A stretch of DNA of 48,038 nucleotides from Clostridia bacterium (GTDB lineage: Bacteria; Bacillota; Clostridia; UBA1381). The translations under genes and the position numbers were made by a program. The notes under the pieces were generated by a model that saw nothing but the letters and a program-made list of their open reading frames with translations, ran no database searches and was not told the origin of the DNA. The stretch is from contig JAGASE010000010.1 in NCBI GenBank assembly GCA_017621875.1, positions 1 to 48,038 of the forward strand. Direction: 5' to 3'. Below are positions 1-8,897 of this stretch, piece after piece; position 1 is the stretch's first letter, and every line of letters starts with the position of its first letter.

Positions 1-49
1 AAATTTATTATATTTTTTATGGAAAATGTAGTAAAACTCTGCTTTTTCT

Positions 50-95
50 GTTTTAAAGCCCTACCGTACCCACGTACGCCTACGTGCTTTAAAAC
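50..95. repeat. Inverted repeat with nested hairpin
   Basis: GTTTTAAAGC (50-59) is the exact reverse complement of GCTTTAAAAC (86-95), and inside it CACGTA (71-76) pairs with TACGTG (81-86). The structure lies beyond the 3' end of purC. It has no U-tract suited to a simple terminator on either strand, so its role is unknown; it could be part of an interspersed repeat or a transcript-end structure. Confidence 0.55.
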
Positions 96-128
96 AAAAA
101 ATTCTGCTTCCTTTTTCGGCATCTGCAA

Positions 129-186
129 GCGTGCCGATAAGGTTATCGACACGCTTAAAGGAGTAATCAAGCGATTACTCCTTTAA
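129..186. repeat. Two tandem hairpins downstream of purC
   Basis: The first hairpin pairs GCGTG (129-133) with CACGC (150-154) and CGATAA (135-140) with TTATCG (143-148). The second is a perfect 14-bp stem, 155-168 with 173-186, around a 4-nt AAGC loop. The second begins about 30 bases past the purC stop (minus strand), where a terminator is expected. The 3' arm is not followed by a run of U on the minus strand, so intrinsic termination is uncertain. Confidence 0.55.
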
Positions 187-218
187 ATTTTGTAATTTAT
201 CTTGCAGGAACAAGACAA

Positions 219-902
219 TTATCTGTTAAGAATAAGCTTTGTAAGCTCAACAGGCTCAACAATCTTGCCGTCCTTATAAACACGCATGTTGCCCGAAGCA
301 ATTTCGTCTATAAGAATTACCTCATTGTTGTTATAGCCAAATTCAAATTTTATATCCCACAAATCAAGACCGATTGATTTAAGGTCATCAGCAACGATTT
401 TTGTGATTTTTAAGGTTTGCTCTTTCATGCTTTCAAACATTGCAGGAGTCATTATTCCAAGTGCGTTAAGACCCTCGCCTGTTACAAGGGGATCGCCTTT
501 TTCGTCGTTTTTGAAGGTACATTCAACATATCCGCCTTCCAAAACTGTACCGTCCTCCATATATTCGCCGTATCTGCGGATAAAGCTTCCTGTAGCAACC
601 AGACGGCAGATAACTTCAAGGCCGTGACCGAATACTGTTGCAGGCAGAACCTCCATAGTAGCGTCTTCAACATTGGCTGATACGTAGTGAGTTTTAATTC
701 CTGCCTTTTTGAGAAGCTCAAAGTAGTGAACTGATGTTTCAAGGTTAGCCTTGCCGATACCTTCGATTGTAAGTCCTACAGAGTTTTCGCCCGGGTCAAA
801 TACGCCGTCCTTACCTGTGCAGTCGTCCTTGAACTTCAGCATTACATTGCCGTTGTCGAGGGAGTATACGTCTTTTGTTTTTCCTTCATAAATCTTCTTC
901 AT
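219..902 (-). CDS. purC: Phosphoribosylaminoimidazole-succinocarboxamide synthase (SAICAR synthetase)
   Basis: PurC joins aspartate to CAIR using ATP, giving SAICAR in de novo purine synthesis in the cytosol. The 227-residue product has the family hallmarks: the N-terminal YEGKTKDVY nucleotide-binding strand, the central [17 protein letters not shown] segment, and near the C-terminus the [11 protein letters not shown] block. The length is close to the bacterial norm. I place the start at the ATG at 902, because AAGGAG sits 8 bases upstream; a GTG three codons earlier would overlap that site. The gene is alone on the minus strand, divergent from the glycan operon, and no other pur genes are in the window. 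Function is assigned from the family and the match is clear. Confidence 0.96.
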   Translation of the reverse strand: MKKIYEGKTKDVYSLDNGNVMLKFKDDCTGKDGVFDPGENSVGLTIEGIGKANLETSVHYFELLKKAGIKTHYVSANVEDATMEVLPATVFGHGLEVICRLVATGSFIRRYGEYMEDGTVLEGGYVECTFKNDEKGDPLVTGEGLNALGIMTPAMFESMKEQTLKITKIVADDLKSIGLDLWDIKFEFGYNNNEVILIDEIASGNMRVYKDGKIVEPVELTKLILNR

Positions 903-1151
903 GTAAAGCACTCCTTTATATTAAAATTACCTTAAATATTTTATCACAAAATTTTTATCGTGTATATATTTTTTTGAAAAAAATATTTCCAATCTTTTTA
1001 TTTTTGTGATTTTTCATAATAAAACGTCAAAAAAACAAGGCTGAAATAACAAACTTAAACATAAACGATCGGGTAGAGCGTAAAAAAACAACTTTAAAAT
1101 TGTAAAATACGGCACAAAGTAGGTAATTTTATGTATATTTTTTTGTCAATA

Positions 1152-1181
1152 TTGACTATGCTTTTTTGAATGTGGTAAAAT
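1152..1181 (+). promoter_or_regulatory. Sigma-A promoter of the glycan operon
   Basis: TTGACT (1152-1157), an 18-base spacer and TAAAAT (1176-1181), with TGTGG immediately before the -10 box. It lies in the 358-base gap between purC and the GH99-like gene. Past it, TATAC (1210-1214) and GTATA (1230-1234) form a loose inverted pair that could be an operator, but I would not call it one. The rest of the gap is AT-rich and shows nothing else clear. Confidence 0.7.
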
Positions 1182-1260
1182 CAAACCGAGTAAGAAAAAT
1201 CGAGCTTGTTATACTTTTGCAAAGCAACGGTATACATGGCAGAAAGGTTTGGGAGTTTTG

Positions 1261-4200
1261 ATGAAAAAAATATGTTCTGCAATAATTGCGGCTATGTTGA
1301 TTTTTCAGTCGGCAGCAGGTGCATATCCTGCAAATCTGATTGATAATAATGTGTCGAGCATAGCATACGAGCGTGATGAATGGGTGCTTGGTATATCAGG
1401 CTGGGATATCGATCGACGTGGCGGAGAGGTTATATCAAATCGCTTGTCTCATTATGAAATCAGAGATACAAGCTATGAATATCCGGTGATATTAAAAAGA
1501 AAAATTGATTCTGTTTCAGCAGGCGATTTTATCTATGAAAGCTCATTCAATTTTATTGACCTGACCGAGGGCTTTTCCATATCCTTTAAGGATGCAGCGG
1601 CTTCCGATGTGATTGTAATTTCGGCAGACCGAAACGGCTGGTACGCAAATGGTGTCAAGGTTTGTGGTATTGAATACGATACCGATTACCGTATCAAGCT
1701 TTCGGGAGACGCGGACGCCGGAAAATATTCGCTGATGATAAACGGAGAGCTTTTGGGAGAGCATAGCTTTTTGGAAGACAGTGCGATAGAGGAGCTTGTA
1801 ATAGCAACTCCTGAGAGCTACGAATGTGAATATCTGATGGGATATACTCTATTGTCACGTGAATACAGGGTGAATGAACGGTTTATGTCAGCTCCGGAAG
1901 GGACGCTTTCTGCCGACTGGGAATGTTTATCAGGTACGGCTGCTGCTGCGGTGATTTCAGCGTCGGGAATCGGTGATGATTTGGGACTTGAAATAACCGA
2001 TGGTGCAGTGAAAACAAGCTTTGAGGAAATAAACGGAGCGGCTGTTTTAGAGCTGGTGTGCCGCGTTGATGAATGTGATTCACTTTCGGCAGAGCTTGGC
2101 AATGTAAAGCTTGCGTTAGAGGGTGGAACACTGTTATGCCAAGAGGAGCCCTGCACAGAATATTCCGATAAGGTATGGCAGACGCTTCGTGTTGAGACAA
2201 GCGGAGATACAACTGATTTTTACCTTAACGGAAAAAAGGTAAAAACTGTTGCCATAACTGCAGGGGCTGTCGATGAGCTTACCGTTACAGCTTCGGGAAA
2301 TGCGTATATTGACGATGTAAAGATTTTTGAGAAGTCGGCACTGCCACAGGACTATCCGCTTATGACGGCGTCGGAGGCATTGGGACTTAATGATGATACA
2401 TATATAGGAATGCAGGCGTGCTATCTATGGCAGAACGGAAGGGGCAGAGGCTGGGATACGCTTACTCCGTATACCGATACCGAGCCGCTTTTGGGATATT
2501 ATGACGACGGAAATCCCGAAGTTATGGACTGGGAGCTTATGTGGATGGCACAGCATGGTGTGGACTATATTCTGCCGTGTGTTTACGAGCCTGTAAATTA
2601 TACAAAGTACGGCGGTGGCGTGATTAAACCGACAAATGCCGCTATACATGACGGATATTTTATGTCGGAAAACAGCAAATACGTAAAATTTGCACTCAAT
2701 CTATGTTCAAGCTACGGAGACAGCGTTGAAAACTTTATAAATTATGTAATTCCGTTTTTCTGCGAATATTATTTCTCCGATGAAAGATATATGACGGTTG
2801 ATAATAAACCTCTTCTTTATGTCTGGTCACCGGGCATAGGCGGACTTACCGACATTTATGGCACGGACGGAATGGCGGAGATTATAGCCGCACTTGACGA
2901 GGCGTGCATCGAGCTTGGATATGACGGAATTTATATGTTTGCCGGAGGAGATTTTGTACATTCGGACAGCGAGATTGACGAGCTTAAAAGTATAGGCTAC
3001 GACTATACCTTTAATTATACAACCGGCACATTACACGGAGACAGAGAAGAAGTTCAAAAGGCAATTCTTACCGACCGCCGCGGAAAGGCCATTGACGCTG
3101 TTGCGAATATCTCAAACGGATATAATCAGCGTGCATGGTACAAATATAAGAAAAATCATGCATGGATGGAGCCAGCGGAATATACCGAGCTTCTGAGGTG
3201 GATTAAGGACGAATATATGGCAGAGCATGACGATACAAGTCTTGCTTCAAAAATGCTTACAATAGACAACTGGAATGAGCTTGGAGAGGGACATTTTGTT
3301 CAGCCTACAAAGCTTCACGGCTTTGGGTATCTTGACGCAATACGAGAAGCTTTTTACGGCGGGTCGGAGCATACAGATGCCGTACCGAGTGATACGCAGA
3401 AAGCACGCCTCAGGGCGGAATTTCCCGAAAAACGCAGAGCTTTGAGGTACATAAGACCGTTTACGGGAGAGGAGATTCCCGAGACCGTCCAGGAGGTATG
3501 GGATTTAAAGAATGGAGACAAGGTCGATTTTTCGACAGTTAAAATAAGTAATTTTACGCAGAATGAGCAGGGTGTAAGCGGTACGGCGATATCATCTGAC
3601 CCGGTCATTAATTCAGACGCTTATCTTGCGGCTAAGGATATAGAGTATATACATATAAGAATGAAGGTATCGCCTGATGATACAAGCATTGTTGAGGATA
3701 TATCCGAGGTGTTTTTTACAACGGAGGAATATCCTGAGTTCAATCAGGCAAGAGCTGTCGGTGAATATTCAAAATGCGGTGAAACCGTTGATGTATATTA
3801 TGATATGCGAGAAAACCAGTATTGGAAGGGAACGGTGACAGGACTTCGCTTTGACGTTATGACAACAACCGGAAGCTTTAACATTGAAAAGATAGAATTT
3901 TTGGGTGATGACGCGTATACGGCAGTGATAAACGGCGAGGAGTATGAGCTTCCATGCCCGATGCAGTTTGATAGCGAAATAATGTTTGTTCCTGTAGAAA
4001 GCATGGGCGGAATTTGCAGTATGCTCGGATTTTATGTGGAGTACGAAAATGACAGCATACTCATACAGGGCGATAAGCCACTGCAAATGACTCTCGGAAA
4101 AAACGAGGCAGCTTTAGATGGTGAGGCTGTAACGCTTTCTGCCGCACCGTATCTTTACAGAGGTGCTGCTATGGTGCCTCAGGAGGCATTTGAGTACCTT

Positions 4201-4971
4201 GGAGTAGAAGTGAGTCGGGACGGAATGGATATCTTGATGTCGCAGCAGGCTGATGAGACAGAAATTCTTCCTGTATTTGAAAATGAGTGGTATTTTGATA
4301 CTGATACCGAGGGCTGGAGAGCCGGCATCAGCATCACCTTGTCAAAGGTCAGAGAGGGAATATGGCGTCAGCGTAGTGCAACAACCGACCCTACGATATT
4401 TTCGCCGGATATCAGCATAAGCGGAGCGGAATATCCGTATGTGGAGGTACGCATGGCAAACCATGACGCAGGCGGAGTTATGCAGCTGTTCTTTAATGCA
4501 GACGACAGCGGATTTGGCGAAACCAACAGCGTAAAGCTTGATGTTCGTACCGATACCGAGGGATTTTGCATATATACCTTTGATATGTCGCAGAATGATG
4601 CGTGGAACGGAGGAACAATAACAGGTTTGCGGCTTGATCCTGTAAGTCAGCAGGGCAGCTATGATATAGACTATGTACGGTTTTTAAAGAAAAAAGAGGT
4701 AACATATACACAGCAGTCGCTGGCAAGGACTGCAGAGTATACAAACCTCGACCGTACCGAAGAGGCAAACAGCGTACGAATGATTATTGCTTTCTATAAT
4801 AAGCTTACGGGTAAGCTTACAAATGTTATAATGAGCGATGAGCAATCGGTTCAGCCGCGTGAAACGGTTACTTTTTCCGAAAGCTTCACCGCAGCACTTA
4901 AAAGAGTTAATAGTGTTAAAACTTTTGTTTGGAAAAACGGAATGATTCCATGCAATGAAATAGATGAATAA
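1261..4971 (+). CDS. Secreted multidomain GH99-like (WbsX-type) glycan-active protein
   Basis: The 1236-residue product starts with a signal peptide (residues 1 to about 25). Two beta-sandwich, LamG/CBM-like regions follow (about 35-190 and 200-360). The catalytic-type domain spans about 377-700: it shows YYDDGNPEVMDWE, the block HGVDYILPCVYEP, and later DNWNELGEGHF with a following YLDAIREAF, the signature of the WbsX / GH99-like family, which includes putative glycan hydrolases. Next come a CBM-like module (about 747-884), a copper-amine-oxidase N-terminal-like module (about 887-996), a second CBM-like module (about 1005-1143) and a C-terminal surface-protein domain. The start is the ATG at 1261 with GGGAG 5 bases upstream; the TTG at 1249 has its AAAGG too close. 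First gene of a three-gene operon. The substrate is unknown; an alpha-mannan or related glycan is only a guess from GH99. Confidence 0.78.
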   Translation: MKKICSAIIAAMLIFQSAAGAYPANLIDNNVSSIAYERDEWVLGISGWDIDRRGGEVISNRLSHYEIRDTSYEYPVILKRKIDSVSAGDFIYESSFNFIDLTEGFSISFKDAAASDVIVISADRNGWYANGVKVCGIEYDTDYRIKLSGDADAGKYSLMINGELLGEHSFLEDSAIEELVIATPESYECEYLMGYTLLSREYRVNERFMSAPEGTLSADWECLSGTAAAAVISASGIGDDLGLEITDGAVKTSFEEINGAAVLELVCRVDECDSLSAELGNVKLALEGGTLLCQEEPCTEYSDKVWQTLRVETSGDTTDFYLNGKKVKTVAITAGAVDELTVTASGNAYIDDVKIFEKSALPQDYPLMTASEALGLNDDTYIGMQACYLWQNGRGRGWDTLTPYTDTEPLLGYYDDGNPEVMDWELMWMAQHGVDYILPCVYEPVNYTKYGGGVIKPTNAAIHDGYFMSENSKYVKFALNLCSSYGDSVENFINYVIPFFCEYYFSDERYMTVDNKPLLYVWSPGIGGLTDIYGTDGMAEIIAALDEACIELGYDGIYMFAGGDFVHSDSEIDELKSIGYDYTFNYTTGTLHGDREEVQKAILTDRRGKAIDAVANISNGYNQRAWYKYKKNHAWMEPAEYTELLRWIKDEYMAEHDDTSLASKMLTIDNWNELGEGHFVQPTKLHGFGYLDAIREAFYGGSEHTDAVPSDTQKARLRAEFPEKRRALRYIRPFTGEEIPETVQEVWDLKNGDKVDFSTVKISNFTQNEQGVSGTAISSDPVINSDAYLAAKDIEYIHIRMKVSPDDTSIVEDISEVFFTTEEYPEFNQARAVGEYSKCGETVDVYYDMRENQYWKGTVTGLRFDVMTTTGSFNIEKIEFLGDDAYTAVINGEEYELPCPMQFDSEIMFVPVESMGGICSMLGFYVEYENDSILIQGDKPLQMTLGKNEAALDGEAVTLSAAPYLYRGAAMVPQEAFEYLGVEVSRDGMDILMSQQADETEILPVFENEWYFDTDTEGWRAGISITLSKVREGIWRQRSATTDPTIFSPDISISGAEYPYVEVRMANHDAGGVMQLFFNADDSGFGETNSVKLDVRTDTEGFCIYTFDMSQNDAWNGGTITGLRLDPVSQQGSYDIDYVRFLKKKEVTYTQQSLARTAEYTNLDRTEEANSVRMIIAFYNKLTGKLTNVIMSDEQSVQPRETVTFSESFTAALKRVNSVKTFVWKNGMIPCNEIDE

Positions 4972-4988
4972 GAAAGGGACGAAATAAA

Positions 4989-6644
4989 ATGAAAAAACCA
5001 AATCTATCAGAACTGACACTTAGGGAGAAAATCGGACAGACTGCAGCAGTAAAGCAAAATCTGCTGGACCAAATTGAAGATATCCATGCGTACTTTAAGG
5101 ATAATCCTTACGGCAGTATGTGGGTTGTGGGTGCTGCCCAGATGGATTTTATAAATATGGCGGATAGTGTGAATGAAAACGCGGACGTAGATATCGAGGA
5201 AAAGCTCAGACTGTTCTTTGAGGACATAAACACCTGCATGAGAATCCCGATGGCACCGGCTCTTGACGCTGAAAACGGTGCTGCGAGAACCTTCCCGGCA
5301 TTTAACCATACCACCTATCCGACAGGCTTGGGAGCTGCAAGAAATCCCGAATATGCATATGAGGTGGGAAAGTGCGTTGCAAGTGAGGTAAAGCTTGCCG
5401 GCTGTCTTTGGGACTGGGGTCCTGTTGTGGATAATGCCGCACCGCTTTGCTCAATAAACCTTACAAGAACCTATTCAAACAATCCCGAGCTTAGCTGTAA
5501 GCTTGTAAAATCACACGTACAGGGTATTCAGGCGGCAGGTGTTGCGGCAACGGTAAAGCACTTCCCGGGTGCGGATAAGGACGAATACCGCGATGCACAT
5601 ATCTCCAGTCAGGCGATTACACAGAGCTATGATGAATGGTGGGAGCGTCAGGGCGTGATTTTCCAGGCAGGAATTGATGCAGGAACCTACAGCATTATGA
5701 TTGGTCATGTCGCTTTTGAGGCTGTGGACGACACAAGAATTAACGGAAATCTTCTCCCGGCAACCATGTCAAAGAAAATTATAACGGGGCTTTTAAAAGA
5801 GAAAATGGGCTTTAACGGTGTTGTAATTACCGATGCCATCGGAATGAGAGGACTTTCGTCCATGTTTAAGCCGGAGGAGGTTTATGTGCAGGCATTAAAT
5901 GCCGGAAACGACGTAATTTTGGGACCTGCTCATCTTGATTATATCGACATTATAGAAAAGGCGGTAAAGGACGGAGAAATATCTGAGGAAAGAATTAATG
6001 ACGCTTGCCAAAGAGTGCTTGACATGAAGGAAAAGCTCGGTTTGTTTGATGACGACAGAGAGGAATGGGGTGCAAACAAGCGTGAAGAGGTGCTGGCACA
6101 TACCAGAAAGGTTAATGAAATGGTGGCACCGCATGCGATTTCATGGGTATGCAATAAAAATAATCTTGTTCCTCTTGATAAAAATAAAATCAAAAAGGTA
6201 CAGCTTGTTTATACCGGCTATTCTGCAGAGGTTTATAAAAAGCTTAACTTTGTAAAGGACGAGTTTGAAAAATACGGGGCAGAGGTTTGCCTGACCGACC
6301 GAATTAAGGATATGGAGGATATTAAAAGAATCGCGACGGAATACGATTTGATTGTCTATTTTGCTCATATCGCACCGCATGCACCGCTTGGCTTCGGTGG
6401 ATTTTATAATGAAGATTTCAGGCAGTTTTTATACATAATGAGAGAGGGCAAGGAAAAATCAATCGGCATATCAACAGGCTCGCAGTATGTATATTATGAC
6501 TGGTTCCCGACGGCTGATACCTTTATCAATACTTATGGTGTTGATGAGGAAACCCTGAGGGTTTTGGTACGCGGATTGTACGGCGACTGTGAATTTACGG
6601 GAGAACACCCGTTTGACCTGAATCCTCACGCACCGAGAATTTGA
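4989..6644 (+). CDS. Glycoside hydrolase family 3, NagZ-like, cytosolic
   Basis: GH3 enzymes remove single beta-linked sugars from non-reducing ends by a two-step retaining mechanism. In this 551-residue protein the likely nucleophile is D282 in VVITDAIGM. The KHFPG motif (H191) is followed by an Asp-x-His pair (D202, H204), the dyad used as acid/base in the NagZ / beta-N-acetylhexosaminidase subgroup. About 200 residues after the barrel form a reduced C-terminal alpha/beta domain. There is no signal peptide, so it acts inside the cell on imported oligosaccharides. It starts 17 bases after the GH99-like gene, with AAAGGG before the ATG, and is followed 15 bases later by a secreted binding protein. 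N-acetylglucosaminidase activity is inferred from the dyad; a beta-glucosidase or phosphorylase-type variant is possible. Confidence 0.85.
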   Translation: MKKPNLSELTLREKIGQTAAVKQNLLDQIEDIHAYFKDNPYGSMWVVGAAQMDFINMADSVNENADVDIEEKLRLFFEDINTCMRIPMAPALDAENGAARTFPAFNHTTYPTGLGAARNPEYAYEVGKCVASEVKLAGCLWDWGPVVDNAAPLCSINLTRTYSNNPELSCKLVKSHVQGIQAAGVAATVKHFPGADKDEYRDAHISSQAITQSYDEWWERQGVIFQAGIDAGTYSIMIGHVAFEAVDDTRINGNLLPATMSKKIITGLLKEKMGFNGVVITDAIGMRGLSSMFKPEEVYVQALNAGNDVILGPAHLDYIDIIEKAVKDGEISEERINDACQRVLDMKEKLGLFDDDREEWGANKREEVLAHTRKVNEMVAPHAISWVCNKNNLVPLDKNKIKKVQLVYTGYSAEVYKKLNFVKDEFEKYGAEVCLTDRIKDMEDIKRIATEYDLIVYFAHIAPHAPLGFGGFYNEDFRQFLYIMREGKEKSIGISTGSQYVYYDWFPTADTFINTYGVDEETLRVLVRGLYGDCEFTGEHPFDLNPHAPRI

Positions 6645-6659
6645 AAGGAGTAGGATTTT

Positions 6660-8408
6660 ATGAAAAAAGTTGTAAGTCTGATTTTGGCTTTGTTGGTTAT
6701 GGGTACTCAGGTAGCTTTTGCCGACCTTATATGGGCGGATATCGGTGAGGAAATTCTGACCGATTCCGAATGTACCGATATTTCACTCTATACCTCCGAT
6801 GAGGGTACCGTAAGCATTGATTCGGCTTGTGCATACAGCGGTGAAGGCTCGGTAAAGGTTGCAGATACATGGCTGGATAGCGGCGTGATACTGGAGGCAA
6901 AAGCCTTTGCAGATGATTTTGAGTATTCAGATGATGTAACATATCATCTTTCGGCATATGTGAAGCTTGCGGAAAATGATAATACATCAAGTCTTCCCTC
7001 TGAAATAAAAATGTCTATGAAGGCAGGGTATGTGCAGACAAGAGGAAACGTATCATTGGATAAAAGTACATATTCATCATCAAATATAACATTATCTAAT
7101 ACCGATGAATGGCAGAAAATAGAGGCATATCTTGAAGCACCGGCGGCAAGAACGGGAAGTGCGTACACCTTTACCGGAAACAGCATCATATTTGAAGCTG
7201 TATCGGGCTGCGGCGGAATTGACGTTTATTTTGATAAAATCTCCTTATATGAGGCAGAGCAGTATGTGTATGTGGAGCCGTATCAGAATATTGTAAAGGA
7301 GCTAACCGAGTCACCTATGTCAGCGTCCGGCGTTGAGGTAAGCAACAGTGTGCTTTGGAACGGAAATCCGACGCTCAAATATGCAAACGGTATGGGCAAA
7401 ATGTATTCTTATCAAACGATGCTAAAAAGCCCTATGGAGCATGGAAAGCAGTATTATGTTTCAATATGGATAAAGCTTGATATGGGTGGAAATCCAGAAG
7501 ATGCAGCATATGCAAATTTTGAGCCTTTAGCTTGGATTCGTTCTCAGATATACTATCCTGACGCAAATAATAATGCCGTTCCGGCCGATGCGTGGAATTC
7601 CGATAAAAACGCATGTGTACTGGAAAAGAACGAGGAATGGCAGCATATCGGATTTACGGTAACGGGAAACCATGAGAAAGCAATAAGCGGTGATAAAGAC
7701 ACCACGATTGATGAAAGACCTTATATTATTATTCTGACAGAAAATCAGTGTTCGGGTGTAAGCTATTATCTTGGTCAGTTTTCTATACGTGAAATTCCAA
7801 CGACCCAAACCGAGTACAGCATTGGCATGAAGGGCGGAAGTGCAGAAGGAGTCGGAAACAGCGAGCCGATTGTGCTTAAAGCGGACAGTGAATTTGAAGT
7901 ATTTTCAGATGCTGACGTAACCGTAAACGGCAAGGCACTTTCAAAGGACGAATATACCGTAACCTGCACTAATGAAAACGGAGAATATACAGCAGAAATT
8001 CTGCCTGTCGGCGGCTGGCTCAACAATACAAGCTACAGCGTGGTTATTGATGGTCTTATAAGCGACGTATGGGGCAGAAGCTTGACGGATAATGAAAGCA
8101 TCAGCTTTACAACAAGAAGCAAGGTAAAGCTTGTAAATCCTGTGAGGGTAAACGAGGACGGCAAGACAAAGATAAGCGTTACAGTGAAGAATAATGAGGA
8201 TAGTGCGGCATCGGCAATTTTGATTGCGGCTGCATGCACAGGCGAGCATATAGACGAGGTTGCATGGTCGGAGTCAAAAACAGCGGCAAGATCAGGCGAA
8301 GTGACGCTTACAGCGGAGCTTACCGAGACCACAAAGTCTATACGTATTATGGTTCTTGACTCGGCAGAGACGCTGAGAGCTTATGATGACATAGTTGAAC
8401 TGAATTAA
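6660..8408 (+). CDS. Secreted carbohydrate-binding protein without catalytic domain
   Basis: The 582-residue product has a signal peptide (about residues 1-21, ending VAFA). Two regions resembling CBM4/9-type jelly rolls follow (about 30-195 and 205-375), both with a YHLSAYVKL / YYVSIWIKL strand and a later EWQKIE / EWQHIGF strand. A bacterial Ig-like domain follows (about 400-490, with VNGKALSKDEYTV and ending SFTTRSK). The last 90 residues are a beta domain similar in style to the C-terminus of the GH99-like protein two genes upstream. No catalytic motif is visible, so it probably binds glycan at the surface. A ribosome binding site (GAAAGGAG) lies just before the start. Last gene of the operon; a terminator follows. 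Domain names are by pattern, not by search. Confidence 0.7.
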   Translation: MKKVVSLILALLVMGTQVAFADLIWADIGEEILTDSECTDISLYTSDEGTVSIDSACAYSGEGSVKVADTWLDSGVILEAKAFADDFEYSDDVTYHLSAYVKLAENDNTSSLPSEIKMSMKAGYVQTRGNVSLDKSTYSSSNITLSNTDEWQKIEAYLEAPAARTGSAYTFTGNSIIFEAVSGCGGIDVYFDKISLYEAEQYVYVEPYQNIVKELTESPMSASGVEVSNSVLWNGNPTLKYANGMGKMYSYQTMLKSPMEHGKQYYVSIWIKLDMGGNPEDAAYANFEPLAWIRSQIYYPDANNNAVPADAWNSDKNACVLEKNEEWQHIGFTVTGNHEKAISGDKDTTIDERPYIIILTENQCSGVSYYLGQFSIREIPTTQTEYSIGMKGGSAEGVGNSEPIVLKADSEFEVFSDADVTVNGKALSKDEYTVTCTNENGEYTAEILPVGGWLNNTSYSVVIDGLISDVWGRSLTDNESISFTTRSKVKLVNPVRVNEDGKTKISVTVKNNEDSAASAILIAAACTGEHIDEVAWSESKTAARSGEVTLTAELTETTKSIRIMVLDSAETLRAYDDIVELN

Positions 8409-8413
8409 GTATG

Positions 8414-8455
8414 AAAGGGTAAGTGGACATCGCTTACCCTTTTAAATTTTTATTT
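8414..8455 (+). terminator. Rho-independent terminator of the glycan operon
   Basis: AAAGGGTAAG (8414-8423) pairs with CTTACCCTTT (8433-8442) around a 9-base loop, and a T-rich tail follows. It lies 6 bases after the stop codon of the last glycan gene. Confidence 0.85.
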
Positions 8456-8459
8456 GGCA

Positions 8460-8488
8460 TTGTAAATTAGTGTAAGATATGGTATAAT
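8460..8488 (+). promoter_or_regulatory. Sigma-A promoter directly before the hairpin ladder
   Basis: TTGTAA (8460-8465), 17-base spacer, TATAAT (8483-8488), with TATGG just before the -10. The first hairpin of the ladder begins at the next base, so transcription would start inside it and the ladder would form the 5' end of the RNA. Confidence 0.65.
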
Positions 8489-8671
8489 GATTTCATCGAA
8501 GATGAAATCAGCTAAATTCGCCTACGGCAAGCTAAATAGAGCAAGCTCAGCTAAATTGCCTGCGGCAGCTAAATGTGCTTCGCACGCTAAAAATGAATTT
8601 AATTTAGCTACTCCGAAGGAGTAATTTAGCTATGCAGCGGAGCGGAATAATTTAGCTTTGAGCTTTAGCTA
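8489..8671 (+). repeat. Ladder of short hairpins separated by AGCTAAAT / ATTTAGCT
   Basis: The left half has AGCTAAAT at 8510, 8530, 8549 and 8567, each followed by a tiny self-complementary spacer (GCC-TAC-GGC, GAGC-AA-GCTC, GCC-TGC-GGC, GTGC-TTC-GCAC). The right half has the reverse complement ATTTAGCT at 8602, 8624 and 8650, and a partial copy at 8664, with ACTCC-GAA-GGAGT between two of them. It begins with GATTTCATC-GAA-GATGAAATC (8489-8509). The left repeats can pair with the right ones, so the element could fold into one long rod bristling with small hairpins. It has no reading frame. The rest of the 8409-8897 gap holds the terminator, a promoter and about 220 bases in which I see no gene. 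Confidence 0.85.
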
Positions 8672-8897
8672 AAAATGATGTATTCTAAATCGTTCATTGA
8701 TTTGCTTAATTACTTTAAGGCTATATTATTTGTGATACACATAGTTTGTTTATTGACTTGATAGGCATAAGAAATGGAAGGAAGAAAAGCATGCTTGATA
8801 CTGAATTTGCGGAAGGAAAGCCTGTTCGCAGATAATGCGGTAAAGTGGTTTCATAAGAGTAGGTAAGGGCAGAAGCTTTAAAAACAGGAGGCGTGGT

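Noticed and set aside
8489-8671. CRISPR array
   Set aside because: The repeats are 8 bases, the spacers are only 10-12 bases and self-complementary, the right half is inverted, and there are no cas genes.
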